A stretch of 64,000 bases of DNA from KBS-96 sp964247975 (GTDB taxonomy: Bacteria; Acidobacteriota; Terriglobia; Bryobacterales; Bryobacteraceae), in NCBI GenBank assembly GCA_964247975.1, contig CAXTWH010000006.1, positions 62,001 through 126,000 of the forward strand, read 5' to 3'. Below are positions 16,403-25,996 of this stretch, in pieces. Under the pieces are notes generated by a model. It was not told where the DNA came from. It searched no databases and worked only from the letters and a program-made list of their open reading frames with translations. Within the stretch, counting starts at the first letter, position 1. Each line of letters starts with the position of its first letter. The translations under genes and the position numbers were made by a program.

Positions 16403-18187
16403 TTATTCCGCAGTTTTCGTTTTACCGGCGACTGCGGTGCTGCTGGATGACAGGTGTTCCAGCAGTGTTTTTACTTGCGCGTTCCGGCTGAGTTCCCAGG
16501 ATTCTTTCAATGCTTCCACCGCTTCCGAAGCTCGATTCTGGGAAAGCAGGCACAGCGCCCGTTCGTAATGAACGGCAGCCTGGCCCTGGGGCGTCATGTT
16601 GATGCCCCGCGCAATCACAACCGGCGGCAAACCTAGGCTTTCACTGGCGACAACAAACGGGATTGCCGCCGCCGAAATTTTCTTGCTGTTCGGATCTTCC
16701 ACTCGGATGCTGAGCCGATACTGGCCTGGCGCCAATTCCTGAATCGGCAGAGTTTTCGCGGTCAACAAAGACCCGGCCTGGTCCGCTTGGGCCATGTTCA
16801 ACTTTTCATCGAAAGTTTTCTTAACGGTAGAGGCAACCTGGCCCACTGCGTAATGAACTTCCAGGGCCGTTGGCCGCTCCGCCGGTAACTGAATCTGGTA
16901 CAACAGCGAAAGCCCTTCGGAAGCTTTCACATAATTCTGCGCGGAAGGCTGAAACTGCACTCCGCCGAAGGTGAAAGCGCGGCGGCGCGGGTCCGGGGCG
17001 TGTTTCGCAATCACCAGCACATCGCTGATGCCGGTCCGGTCTTCGGTCGGCTTCACGGTAAAGTCCCGGCTGGCCTCGTACACTGTTCCGCTTTGTTCAT
17101 TGGTGATGGCCACCGCCAGTTGATACTGCCCCGCTTCCACCGGCAGCAGATCTTCATAAGAAAGCGGCCGCTTGCGGATCTGTTCCGCATTAGCTTCCGG
17201 CACTGTGAAAGCCGGGTCGTCGCTCTGCTCCATCACCAATTGGCCATGCGAAAACAAACGCGACACAACGTGCAATTTTGCTTGCCCTGTTATCCACTTC
17301 GGCTGCGCCGGATCATTCACTTCCATGCGCCAATGGAGCCACGACTTGCCGTTCTCCATCGCCACAAAAGTAAGCAGATCGGTGCGCGCCAGCTTATATT
17401 CCACCTTCGAGGTCACTCGCTCCAGCCGCTGTTCGCGCGTGCTGATCGTGTGCGCGTAGGAGGGCATCTCGGCGTAGCCTTGAATGGCGTTCACAATCTG
17501 CATGGAAGCCATTGAACCGGAAAACGTTTGCGTGTCAATGGGCTCGCCGGGAATCCAGCTTAACGTGGCGTTCGCCATTTCCGCGCTGATGTTATGCAGA
17601 TACTGGTAAGCCGCTTGTTTGCTTTGTCCGCCGGAGCGCAGCAGCTTGTCCGGACTATCCACATAAGGGTAGTAAAAGTGATATCCGCTTACGCCATCGC
17701 CTTCAAAAAACAAAACATAGAAAAACGGCGGCAGCTCGGCCAAGCCGGGATTGGAATAAAACCAAAGCTCGGTCGGGTAAAGCTCCTGGTTGCCCAGGTA
17801 ATTCATGGACGTCTGCGGCCTGCCGAACAGAATATAAGTGCGGCCCCGGTCAGTGCGCCACCCCGCAGAACCGGAATCCCTGCCGTAAAAACTATTTGCG
17901 TAAGCCACCCGCCGATAGAATTCTTCTTTGAACTCATTGCTGGCGGAACCGGGAGCGGGATTGCGGATTTCCCAGAAACGCTCCAGAAAATTGTCGCGCT
18001 CCGGATCGGTTTGGAGCGATTGAAACGCTTTTTTCTCCGCGCGGGTAAGTAGAAGCGAAGCCGGACCGTTCAGGAAATCACGATAGGAAGCAGTCAATTT
18101 CGCTTTGGGCGCGGCAATGGTTTCGGTGGAACTCAAAAGCCCCAATAAACAAACAGCGATAAAGAAACGCAACGGTCCCCAAAGCAA
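16403..18187 (-). CDS. GWxTD-domain secreted protein
   Basis: 594 residues. Signal peptide (LRFFIAVCLLGLLSSTETIA) and, at about 95-175, the GWxTD domain: FLERFWEIRNPAPGSASNEF, EEFYRRVAYAN, and GWRTDRGRTYILFGRPQ, which names the family. The middle (about 180-500) is beta-rich and the end (about 535-580) contains a TPR-like helical pair (ALCLLSQNRASEAVEALKES). Function of the domain is unknown; it is frequent in Acidobacteriota and Bacteroidetes and normally secreted. TTG at 18187 is 10 bases after AAAGG; a TTG 15 bases further in is an alternative. It lies 34 bases upstream of the receptor gene, so the two are likely co-transcribed. Confidence 0.85.
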   Translation of the reverse strand: MLWGPLRFFIAVCLLGLLSSTETIAAPKAKLTASYRDFLNGPASLLLTRAEKKAFQSLQTDPERDNFLERFWEIRNPAPGSASNEFKEEFYRRVAYANSFYGRDSGSAGWRTDRGRTYILFGRPQTSMNYLGNQELYPTELWFYSNPGLAELPPFFYVLFFEGDGVSGYHFYYPYVDSPDKLLRSGGQSKQAAYQYLHNISAEMANATLSWIPGEPIDTQTFSGSMASMQIVNAIQGYAEMPSYAHTISTREQRLERVTSKVEYKLARTDLLTFVAMENGKSWLHWRMEVNDPAQPKWITGQAKLHVVSRLFSHGQLVMEQSDDPAFTVPEANAEQIRKRPLSYEDLLPVEAGQYQLAVAITNEQSGTVYEASRDFTVKPTEDRTGISDVLVIAKHAPDPRRRAFTFGGVQFQPSAQNYVKASEGLSLLYQIQLPAERPTALEVHYAVGQVASTVKKTFDEKLNMAQADQAGSLLTAKTLPIQELAPGQYRLSIRVEDPNSKKISAAAIPFVVASESLGLPPVVIARGINMTPQGQAAVHYERALCLLSQNRASEAVEALKESWELSRNAQVKTLLEHLSSSSTAVAGKTKTAE

Positions 18188-18265
18188 AATCGAAAAACCT
18201 TTCCTTGCAGTTTACACCGGCACTGCCGGAAACAACGTAATTTTTCTATGTTAAGCTATCAGAAC

Positions 18266-18643
18266 TCAGATAGCAGTTTTTGTTATCTCACGCGCTTTGG
18301 CTACCAAAACTGTGCCGCGCCGGCGCGAAGACTGCAAATCAGCCAAAGTTTTCCCTAGAACGCGTTTTTTGAGAACCGGCTCCTGCTCCGGCGTTGCTTT
18401 ACGAGCGGCTGGCGTTGGAGCCACAGCAGGCGGTTTACGAAGAGGAACGGATTTCTGTGCGGGACGTTGAACTTCCTTTTCGAGCAATGCTATCTTCTTT
18501 CGCGCATCGTCCAATTGTTCAATCAATCTTCGATTCTGAGCTTTCAACCGCACAAACTCAGCTTCCAATTCTTCCAGCAGGTCAAACGTGGTGATTCTCG
18601 GCTTCATTGGCGCAAGGAGTTTCGGCGTCAAATCCTCAATCAT
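18266..18643 (-). CDS. coiled-coil protein of unknown function
   Basis: 125 residues from the ATG at 18643. A helical segment with leucine/hydrophobic heptads (LLEELEAEFVRLKAQNRRLI, then LDDARKKIALLEKEV) is followed by a Pro/Ala/Lys-rich linker and a basic C-terminus (SSRRRGTVLVAKAREITK). No signal peptide or known domain; a DNA- or protein-binding role is possible but not supported further. The frame is open to a TTG at 18799, adding 52 basic residues without a ribosome-binding site, so the ATG is preferred. Divergent from the YihY gene. Confidence 0.55.
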   Translation of the reverse strand: MIEDLTPKLLAPMKPRITTFDLLEELEAEFVRLKAQNRRLIEQLDDARKKIALLEKEVQRPAQKSVPLRKPPAVAPTPAARKATPEQEPVLKKRVLGKTLADLQSSRRRGTVLVAKAREITKTAI

Positions 18644-18807
18644 TGTGGAAGATTTCGGTTCCACTCGCTTTCGCTGTTTTGGCTTCACACAATTCCCGCG
18701 TTTTGATGAATGTACGCTCACCGTCCTGATTTCCTTCTGGCATTGTCGCAGAAGATTTTGCGGAATGCTATTTTCCTGGTAGGCAAGCGTTCCAGCCAAA
18801 CCATTGT

Positions 18808-19641
18808 ATGAAGAACATCATTCCACTCCTGACCAAAACCTATAATCAATGGAGCGACCACCAAGCGCCCCGCTTAGGCGCGTCCGTGGCGTTTTACAGC
18901 CTGCTTTCTTTTGCGCCGCTGCTGGTGCTGCTGGCCGCCGTGATCGCGCTGATTTTCAGTGAGCAGAAAACTCACATGGTGCTGGTCGATGAGGCCCGGC
19001 AGATGATCGGCGATCGGGGCGCGGATACGGTTCAATCGCTTTTAGCGAACGCCCAAAAACCTTCTTCCGGCGTTTTTGCCAGTGCCATTGCCTTTCTCAC
19101 TCTGCTGTTCGGCGCTTCCGGCGTGTTCAGCGAACTGCGCGACGCATTAAATACCATCTGGGATGCTAAGCCAAAAGATGAATCCGGCTGGTGGGGAATC
19201 GTGAAAGCCCGGCTGTTTTCATTCGGCATGGTGTTGTCGGTAGGGTTTCTGCTGATGGTGTCGCTTGTGCTAAGCGCAGGACTGGCGTTTGTCGGCAAAT
19301 TCTTCGGCCAGCTTGTTCCGCTTCCTCCGGCGGTGCTGCAGGCAATTAATTTTTCAGTTTCCTTTGTTGTTATCACCTTTTTGTTCACGCTGATGTTTAA
19401 GTTTGTTCCGGCTGTTCAGGTTTCCTGGCGCAATGTGATTGTCGGAGCCGTTGGAACATCGTTTCTGTTCACCATCGGGAAATTTCTTCTGGGCTTGTAT
19501 CTGGGTAAAGCAAGCGTCGGCTCCGCATATGGCGCAGCCGGGTCGCTGGTAGCGGTGATTGTGTGGGTTTATTATTCAGCCCAGATTTTCTTTTTCGGCG
19601 CGGAATTCACCCGCGTTTACACCGACGCGCAGCGCAAATAA
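18808..19641 (+). CDS. YihY/BrkB family inner-membrane protein
   Basis: 277 residues with six predicted hydrophobic segments. Family hallmarks are visible: LGASVAFYSLLSFAPLLVLL near the start, FGASGVFSELRDALNTIWD near 95-115, and FLLGLYLGKASVGSAYGAAGSLVAVIVWVYYSAQIFFFGAEFTRVY at the end. Formerly called ribonuclease BN; that activity is now assigned to another protein, so the molecular function should be treated as unknown (membrane transport or envelope role). Full length and intact, in contrast to the broken genes that follow. Confidence 0.9.
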   Translation: MKNIIPLLTKTYNQWSDHQAPRLGASVAFYSLLSFAPLLVLLAAVIALIFSEQKTHMVLVDEARQMIGDRGADTVQSLLANAQKPSSGVFASAIAFLTLLFGASGVFSELRDALNTIWDAKPKDESGWWGIVKARLFSFGMVLSVGFLLMVSLVLSAGLAFVGKFFGQLVPLPPAVLQAINFSVSFVVITFLFTLMFKFVPAVQVSWRNVIVGAVGTSFLFTIGKFLLGLYLGKASVGSAYGAAGSLVAVIVWVYYSAQIFFFGAEFTRVYTDAQRK

Positions 19642-19704
19642 AAATCGGCCTGCTTTCACGCTGCACTGTTCCCCGATTTGCTTACCCTGAAGCCGCGTGA
19701 AAAG

Positions 19705-21234
19705 ATGGATCATTTACCTATGCTTTCTGTTGTCAGCTATCGCGATCCTTTGCTGATCAACACCGTTGGCCATGCCGTGGGCGTTCTGCTGTTCGGCGTC
19801 ATGGCCTTGCTTCTGTTGAAAGATTGGCGGCATAACGGCGTCCGGCAAACCCGTTTGTCTTTGGCCGCCGCGCTGCTGGCGCTGTTTTGGAACGGCGGAT
19901 CTCTGATGGTGCTGGCTTCTTCCGGCTGCGAATCGCGGCTGCTGGAAGAGGTGGTCAGTTTCAGCTTTTCCGTTCTCAGCGTTCTGCCGGCCGTGCTGCT
20001 GCATCTGGTTCTTGGCCACAGAAAACATTGGCCACAGAAAACAAATGTTGATTGCCGCCGGTTATCTCATCAGCGCCATAGCCGTATTTCTTCATTTGCT
20101 GGAGCTGGTTCACGCTCCTTCCCGGTTGCATCAGACCGCATTGATGACAATCTCCGTCGGCTTCGGCGTGGTGATCCTGCTGGCGTTTATATCTTTTTCG
20201 CGCGCGAACCAAACGTCCGTTGCTCAAATCGGAACTGCTTTCGCTTGCCTGCCTCTGGCTGTTCAGCGTTTCCTTTATCCACTTCGGCTCCGGTCATGCC
20301 GCTGCTGCCTGGACGGCGGAGATCGCCTGGCATCATGTCAGTATTCCCCTCGCGTTGATTGTTCTTTTGCAGGATTACCGCTTTCTGCTGCTGGACGTGT
20401 TCTTCCGCTTCCTGTTGAATTTTGGCTTGGCCGCCGTTTACGCGCTGATTGCATTCATCATCAATCGGCGTTTTTATCTCTGGAATGCGATCGCCGGAAA
20501 TGAGTTTTATCTAGGCATCGGCATTGTGATTTTTTGTTTGGCGTTGATTTCGTTTGCAGTGGCGCGTTCCTGGTTGCAGTGCTGGCTCACACTACGATTG
20601 TTCCGGTGCAACAATATCAATTCTTGTATGCAACGTTTGGCGCTGGCAGCTACCAAGTCACAATCGGAACAGAAATTGCTGCAACACTGCGCTGCCGCCC
20701 TGGCAAGCTGTGTGTCTACACAAAGTTTTTATTTCAGCAGCGTAGGCTCGCAAGCAAAGCATTAATCGTCCCATCATCATCGGAACAGCATCAAAAAACT
20801 ATAATTTTAATGGCTTGAATTGGGTGGAAGCGGTTGTTCCGCTGCGTTTTTCGCAGGGTGACTGCTGCCAGATTCTGTTGGGCGCTCGTTCCGGCGGCCG
20901 CCGCTACCTGAGCGAAGATGTAGAAACTCTGCGGCAGTTCTCCGCTTCGATTGTGGAGCAGATCGAGTGTTTCCGCAGCCAGGCGCTGCAACGGCTGGTG
21001 GGCGAAGCCGAATTTCGCGCTTTGCAATCCCAGATCAATCCTCATTTTCTGTTCAATACTTTAAATACCCTCTACGGAACCATTGACCGCTCCTCCCAAC
21101 CGGCGCGTCGCTTTGTGTTGAACTTGGCCGATATCTTTCGCTATTTTCTGCAAACCGACCGCGCCTTTGTTTCGCTGGGCGAAGAACTGAAAATTATTCA
21201 GGCTTATCTGGAGATTAAAAGTTACGCTCGGTGA
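19705..21234 (+). pseudogene. LytS/YehU-type sensor histidine kinase, frameshifted and truncated
   Basis: Homologous segments run through three frames: frame 1 from the ATG at 19705 (MDHLPMLSVVSYRDPLL, membrane helices), frame 2 from about 20043 to 20200, frame 3 from about 20200 to 20750, frame 1 again to 21234. The first shift is caused by a 16-bp tandem duplication at 20012-20043; removing one copy restores LGHRKQMLIAAGY. The N-terminal half is a multi-helix membrane sensor; the GAF-like part (LRFSQGD, LLGARSGGRRYLSEDVETL) and the His_kinase box (FRALQSQINPHFLFNTLNTL, His codon 21043-21045) remain. The HATPase domain is missing: the frame ends just after EELKIIQAYLEIK and runs into the middle of the response regulator. 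It cannot be a working kinase. Confidence 0.85.
20012..20043 (+). repeat. 16-bp tandem duplication that breaks the kinase frame
   Basis: TTGGCCACAGAAAACA occurs at 20012-20027 and again at 20028-20043. Sixteen is not a multiple of three; deleting either copy rejoins the upstream and downstream reading frames. This is a real mutation event rather than a base-calling artefact of a homopolymer. Confidence 0.9.
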
Positions 21235-21815
21235 TGGGCGGCTTTGAAATGTTATCGCAGCTTCAAAGCGGGCATCTGCCCGTAATCGTGATTGTTACCG
21301 CTTACCACCGCCAGGCCATTCAGGCTTTTGAAGCGGGCGCAATTGATTATCTTTTAAAACCCGTCAGCCAAGCTCGCTTGGAACAAACGTTGCAGCGCGC
21401 TCAGAAGCTTCTCCGCGCTCCTTTACGGGTGGCGGAAACCGTGGCTCAGTTGCAGGAACTGGCGCCGTCCTCCTCGAACCCCGCTACGCTGCGCAAAGTA
21501 GTGGGCCGGATCGGCGAAGAATATTTACTGCTGAGCCTGAATGAGGTTCTAGCGTTTCAAGCCGACGGCGAACTGGTCTGGATCGTTACCATGAAGCGCC
21601 GCTATCTCGCCACCCAAAACTTAAACGGAATGGAAGAGCGGCTGCGCAATACCAGTTTCCGTCGCATCCACCGCAATGCCCTGGTAAACGTAAACCAAAT
21701 CAGAAAAATGAGCATGCTTACCAGCCAGGGCTGGCTCCTGACGCTGAACAACGCCCAGGAGTTTATTGTCAGCAAACGCCAGGCAAAGCATGTGCGCGAT
21801 GTGTTGAACTGGTAG
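21231..21815 (+). pseudogene. LytTR-type response regulator lacking the N-terminal half of its receiver domain
   Basis: The frame begins in the middle of a receiver domain (MGGFEMLSQLQSGHLPVIVIVTAYHRQAIQAFEAGAIDYLLKPV), so the acidic pocket and the phospho-acceptor Asp are gone. The LytTR DNA-binding domain downstream is complete (about residues 85-190: GRIGEEYLLLSLNEVLAFQADGELVWI to HRNALVNVNQIRKM). The upstream kinase remnant stops at the same spot, so one internal deletion (inferred 0.5-0.6 kb) removed the kinase ATPase domain and the receiver N-terminus. If expressed from the GTG/ATG at 21231-21236 it would give a receiver-less LytTR DNA-binding protein. Confidence 0.82.
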
Positions 21816-21974
21816 CTCTGCAAGCCGCTTGTTGTTGTTTTTAGTCCGCTCATCGTCCCACTCAGTTCAATGGTCGTAAGAAGATCGCTTTACTCATGAA
21901 ATCGCGTTTTCACTAAATAACGGCCTAAAAGCCTGATTTTTCAACTAGCATGATTGGACCGCAAAGAGGAGTAC

Positions 21975-24567
21975 GTGAGGAATTTATTATTATCGGCAGT
22001 TTTGCTGTCTGTGTTTCTTGTGGGTGTCTGAGAACCGCTCAAAGCCCAATCCTTAGGCAATGCCGGAACAATATCAGGGTATTGCTGCTGATCCTTCGGG
22101 CGCTGCCGTTTCCGGCGCAAACGTGCGTTTGCGGAATCCTGTTACCGGCTACGATCAAACGGCTACTTGCGGCGCCGATGGTCAGTTTAGGTTAATCAAC
22201 ATTCCCCCAAATCAATATCAACTGACGGTTGACGCGCCCCGATTCGCCGCCTTCGGACAGGATATTTCGGTGCGCGGCTCCCTTCCTATTCAGATTAAAG
22301 CGAGTTTATCTCTCAGCGGCACGGAAATCACCGTCAACGTGGAAGCTTCAGGAGCCGATCTGGTGGAACTTGACACCAGTGCGCACGTCGATTCTGATCG
22401 CCGCCAGTTCACCAACATTCCTGCTTTCGGTCCGGGTGGCGGATTGAGTCAAGCCATCACTTACAGCACCGGCGGAGTGGCCGCCGATGCAAACGTTTTT
22501 TTTACCTGCTTGGCGACCATGCCCATGTTTCCTTTGTGGTGGATGGCCAGCCGATCACTGATCAACAAAGCAAAGTATTTTCCACGCAGTTGCCTACCAG
22601 CGCCATTCAAAGCATGGAACTGATCACCGGCGCGCCCAATGCTGAGTTCGGCGACAAAAGCAGCCTGGTGGATCAAGTCACTACTCGTTCCGGTCTCGGC
22701 GCGCAGCGGATGTTCGGCAGCCTGGATACTTACTACGGCTCATTCGGCAATGTCGGCGGCGATGTCAGCTTCGGCTTCGGCAACGAAAAATTGGGCAACT
22801 TCATCGCGCTCGATGGTGTCCGCAGCGGACGCTTCCTGGATTCACCGGAATTCCGGCCTATCCATGACATCGGCAATAATCAGACTGTTTTTGACCGCTT
22901 CGATTATCAGCCGAACGCCCAGGACGTTTTCCACCTCAACCTGTTTGCGGCGCGGAACTGGATTCAGATTCCAAACGATTACGATCAGCTTACTCAAGAC
23001 CAGAATCAGCGCGTGCTCACCTGGGACATTGCTCCCGGCTATCAGCACACGTTTAATGCTCATTATCTGCTGACTGTCAATCCTTATATCCGCAAGGATG
23101 AGTTCAATTACTATCCCAGCGGCAATTTATTAAACGACACGCCATCCACCCAATCTCAACATCGCAAACTCTTGAATTACGGCCTTCGCAGCAATTTGGC
23201 GATTAATCAAGGTCATCACAATATCAAGCTCGGCATCGATTTTAAGCAGACGCGCCTTTCTGAAGAATTTGCTTTCGGCATTACAGATCCCACTTATAAT
23301 GCTCCCTGCTTTGATTCGCTTGGCAACGCGATTACCGATCCGACAATTCTTGATCCCAATCTGTGCAATCTCAACGGCTATACTGCTAATCCCGGCCTTC
23401 AACCAGGACTGATTCCGTTCGATCTGTCGCGCGGCGGATCGCTTTTCCAGTACAAAGCCACGCACAACATCAATCAATATTCAACTTATATTCAGGACGC
23501 GATTGCCTTGGGTAATTTTTTGATTAATGTCGGTCTGCGCGGTGACACTTACTACGGACTTACTGCCGATAGCGGCACTTCTCCCCGTGTCGGAGTGACC
23601 TGTAACATCAAGAAAACCAGCACCGTTCTTCGGCTTGCGTATTCACGCACGTTTGAAACGCTGTTTAGTGAGAACCTGCTCCTATCGAGCGCATCCGGTT
23701 TAAGCAACAGCGTGGTGCAGGGCGTTCTCGGCGTTAATTTAGCTAATCCCATCCGTGGGAAAACGCAACCAGTACAACGCGGGATTCCAGCAGGCGATCG
23801 GCAAATACATTCTGATTGACGCTGATTACTTCTGGAAGTACACGCGCAACGCTTACGATTTCAGCACCTTGCAGAACACCACGATCACCTTTCCCATTGC
23901 CTGGGCCAAATCAAAAATCGACGGCGTTACCGGGCGGGTCAGCAGCACGAACATTCGCGGATTCCAAACTTACTGGACCTTTGGCCACACGCGGGCCCGC
24001 TATTTTCCTGACCAAACAGGCGGCCTGCTGAACACATCCACTGTTCCCGCCGGGGTGTTTCGCATTGACCATGACCAGGCGTTTCAATCCACTGTGCTGA
24101 CGCGCTACCAACGCCCTCACAATGCCGAATACGTATCGTTCAGTTGGCGCTACGATAGCGGCTTAGTGGTGAGCGGCGTTCCGGATGTGCCTACGGCGCT
24201 GAGCCTCACTCCCAACCAGCAGGTGTCGATTGGTTTTGTCTGTGACGGCGTGCCTGCAACCGTCGCCAACCCGTTTACGGTGAATTCCGTTTGCAACGTC
24301 GGCAGTTCAAAACTGCTGAACCTGCCGCAAGCAGGGCAGGAGAACGACGATCATAATCCTGCTCGCGTCAAGCCGCGCCACGTGTTTAATCTGGGCATCG
24401 GCACCGACAATCTGCTGCACGTAGAATCGCAAAAGCGCATTGTTGCTTCACTACAGATTGAAAACCTGACTGATCAGGTATCGGTGTATAACTGCCTTTC
24501 CACCTTTAGCGGAACTCATTTCCTGTCCCCCGGAAGCTTCATCGACAGCATCGGTTATCGCTTTTAA
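21975..24567 (+). pseudogene. TonB-dependent receptor, Oar type, degraded
   Basis: GTG at 21975 after GAGGAG starts a signal peptide (MRNLLLSAVLLSVFLVGV) but an in-frame TGA at 22029-22031 ends it. Similarity continues in the same frame (KAQSLGNAGTISG), shifts near 22080 (ADPSGAAVSGANVRLRN, CarboxypepD_reg-like domain), shifts again in an eight-T run near 22496-22503 (then FFYLLGDHAHVSFVVDGQPITD, plug) and once more near 23755 (NQYNAGFQQAIGKYILIDAD, barrel) before ending FIDSIGYRF at 24567. So one stop plus three frameshifts in about 2.6 kb. Length is somewhat shorter than its intact paralogues in this window. Not expected to make an outer-membrane receptor. Confidence 0.87.
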
Positions 24568-24580
24568 CGAGTAAAACTTT

Positions 24581-25111
24581 TCAAGCAGGCAGCGGATATT
24601 CCCGTTGCCTGCTACTGCCGTGTCTGTCTGTATTCTGAAATGGCATATCTCGCACATTTATCAACACCCACCGGATATCCCCATTTCTGGTTCGCACCTT
24701 GGCCCACCATTGGTAATCAATGCCTTTTCCATTGAATCCCATTGAACTTAAATCGACTGAAAGAAAACGCCCTTTCCACCAAACCTGCCAAACACCCTCG
24801 CCGACCGGATGCAGCGCGTAAACCAGTGTGCCTTTCGGCAGTTTATTGTATGTATCGGCTTTGCTCAACCGGTAAGCAACCGGATGAGCATAGATGTCTC
24901 CGCTTATTCCTTCAACATGCGCGTTCTTTTGAACGTTGCCAATGACTTTGCCTTGTGGCTTGTCATAAAGCGGAACATCCCGGGAAGCAGTCCAATCCCG
25001 ATACGTACAGCCTTCAAAAGGGCAGACGTTTTTGCTGACCACCACCGCAGGCGGAGCGCTCTGCGCCCAAGCTCCTACAACCATTCCTAACAACAGCAAT
25101 ATCCGCTGCAT
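24581..25111 (-). CDS. secreted SH3-like hypothetical protein
   Basis: 176 residues. Signal peptide ending GAWA-Q (MQRILLLLGMVVGAWAQ). The mature part has Cys pair VCPFEGCTYRDW, then DVPLYDKPQGKVIGNVQ, which reads like a bacterial SH3 strand pattern, and VWWKGRFLSVDL, WWAKVRTRNGDIRWVLI, again SH3-like. No catalytic residues recognised. A periplasmic binding or inhibitor role is possible. An 8-bp inverted repeat around 24584-24613 overlaps its last codons and could act as terminator on the minus strand (followed by GTTTTAC). Divergent from the VOC gene by 28 bases. Confidence 0.7.
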   Translation of the reverse strand: MQRILLLLGMVVGAWAQSAPPAVVVSKNVCPFEGCTYRDWTASRDVPLYDKPQGKVIGNVQKNAHVEGISGDIYAHPVAYRLSKADTYNKLPKGTLVYALHPVGEGVWQVWWKGRFLSVDLSSMGFNGKGIDYQWWAKVRTRNGDIRWVLINVRDMPFQNTDRHGSSRQREYPLPA

Positions 25112-25139
25112 TCATTTGGCTCCTTATAGAATTAATTCC

Positions 25140-25481
25140 ATGATGCTTTCTGTTACGCCGTTGATACCCGCCGGCGAGAATTTGCAGGATGCTCTGCAAC
25201 TCTACACCGAACAACTGGGTTTTCAGATCACCTGGCGAAACGGTGAAATGGCCGGCATCGCCCGCGATGGCATTAGTTTTAATTTGGTCGTTAACAATAA
25301 CAAACAGTGGGCCGACAATGCAAGCTTCAGCATTGCAGTGTCCGATCTCGATGCGCTTTATGATGAATATCGCCTTCTGCCCATGCGGACCACCCCGCCC
25401 GCAACGCAACCCTGGGGACGGCGCGAATTTCACCTCATTCTGCCGTCCGGAGTCTGCTTTCAATTCTACGGTTCAAAATAA
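25140..25481 (+). CDS. VOC (glyoxalase/bleomycin-resistance) family protein
   Basis: 113 residues: one complete VOC unit of two beta-alpha-beta-beta-beta modules, seen as ALQLYTEQLGFQITWRNGEMAGIARDGISFNLV and the C-terminal RREFHLILPSGVCFQFYG (Glu/Phe ligand region). The VOC superfamily includes glyoxalase I, extradiol dioxygenases and drug-binding proteins; the missing of clear paired metal His/Glu means enzyme activity is uncertain. The frame extends upstream to 25032, but that part lies inside the divergent neighbour, so ATG at 25140 (or 25143) is taken. No ribosome-binding site is obvious. Confidence 0.78.
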   Translation: MMLSVTPLIPAGENLQDALQLYTEQLGFQITWRNGEMAGIARDGISFNLVVNNNKQWADNASFSIAVSDLDALYDEYRLLPMRTTPPATQPWGRREFHLILPSGVCFQFYGSK

Positions 25482-25628
25482 ACCTGTCACTGCGGCTATC
25501 GCATAATGTTGCCGCCATATTGATGCTGATTGTGGTTCACACGATACCAGCTTTGCTCTTTTTAAACGGTAAACGCCAACGCCACGCAATGAACGAGGCC
25601 GTGTAAGTTTTCGCTGCTAATCATCCGC

Positions 25629-25666
25629 TTGACACTCGTATCAACAATGCTTACAATGTAGGCATT
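25629..25666 (+). promoter_or_regulatory. promoter and palindromic operator of the padR-like gene
   Basis: TTGACA (25629-25634), 17-base spacer, TACAAT (25652-25657). A 21-base palindrome at 25646-25666 (arms AATGCTTACA / TGTAGGCATT, one mismatched pair) covers the -10 box and ends at the ATG at 25667. Transcription should start about three bases before the ATG. The layout fits PadR autorepression. Confidence 0.65.
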
Positions 25667-25996
25667 ATGGCTGAACTGCTCGGTACTTTCGAACAAGCGG
25701 TGCTGTTGGCCATCTTTAAACTGAATAACGAAGCGTACGGGCGTGCCGTACTGCGCGGCGTGCAGGATGCGCTCCGGCGCGAGACTCCCGCTGGCGCGGT
25801 TTATGCCACCCTTGATCGGCTGGAACAGAAGAAACTCATCTCGTCTCGTTTGCACGAAGGCACCGCCGTGCGCAGCGGTCGCGCTCGTCGTTATTACCGT
25901 CTTTCTGCCGCAGGCATAAAAGCCTTGAACGAATCTAAAACCGCGCTGGAACAGCTTTGGAGCGGAACCGAATGGCCGTTGGGAACGGAAGCATGA
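25667..25996 (+). CDS. PadR family transcriptional regulator
   Basis: 109 residues, typical of PadR subfamily 2. Winged helix: LLAIFKLNNEAYGRAVLRGV, GAVYATLDRLEQKKLISSRLHEG, and the wing RARRYYRLSAAGIKALNE. PadR proteins are dimeric repressors released by phenolics, drugs or other small ligands, and in Acidobacteriota they commonly precede ABC-type permease genes. A strong promoter with an overlapping palindrome lies directly upstream, so autorepression is likely. Its stop overlaps the next gene's start (ATGA at 25993-25996), showing translational coupling. Confidence 0.92.
   Translation: MAELLGTFEQAVLLAIFKLNNEAYGRAVLRGVQDALRRETPAGAVYATLDRLEQKKLISSRLHEGTAVRSGRARRYYRLSAAGIKALNESKTALEQLWSGTEWPLGTEA

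Noticed and set aside
19705..24567. Frameshifts explained as sequencing errors only
   Set aside because: A 16-bp duplication and a large internal deletion cannot be base-calling errors, and flanking large genes are intact, although the eight-T run near 22500 could be one.
25014..25463. A minus-strand frame over the VOC gene
   Set aside because: The plus-strand VOC protein has clear fold motifs; the antisense frame has none.
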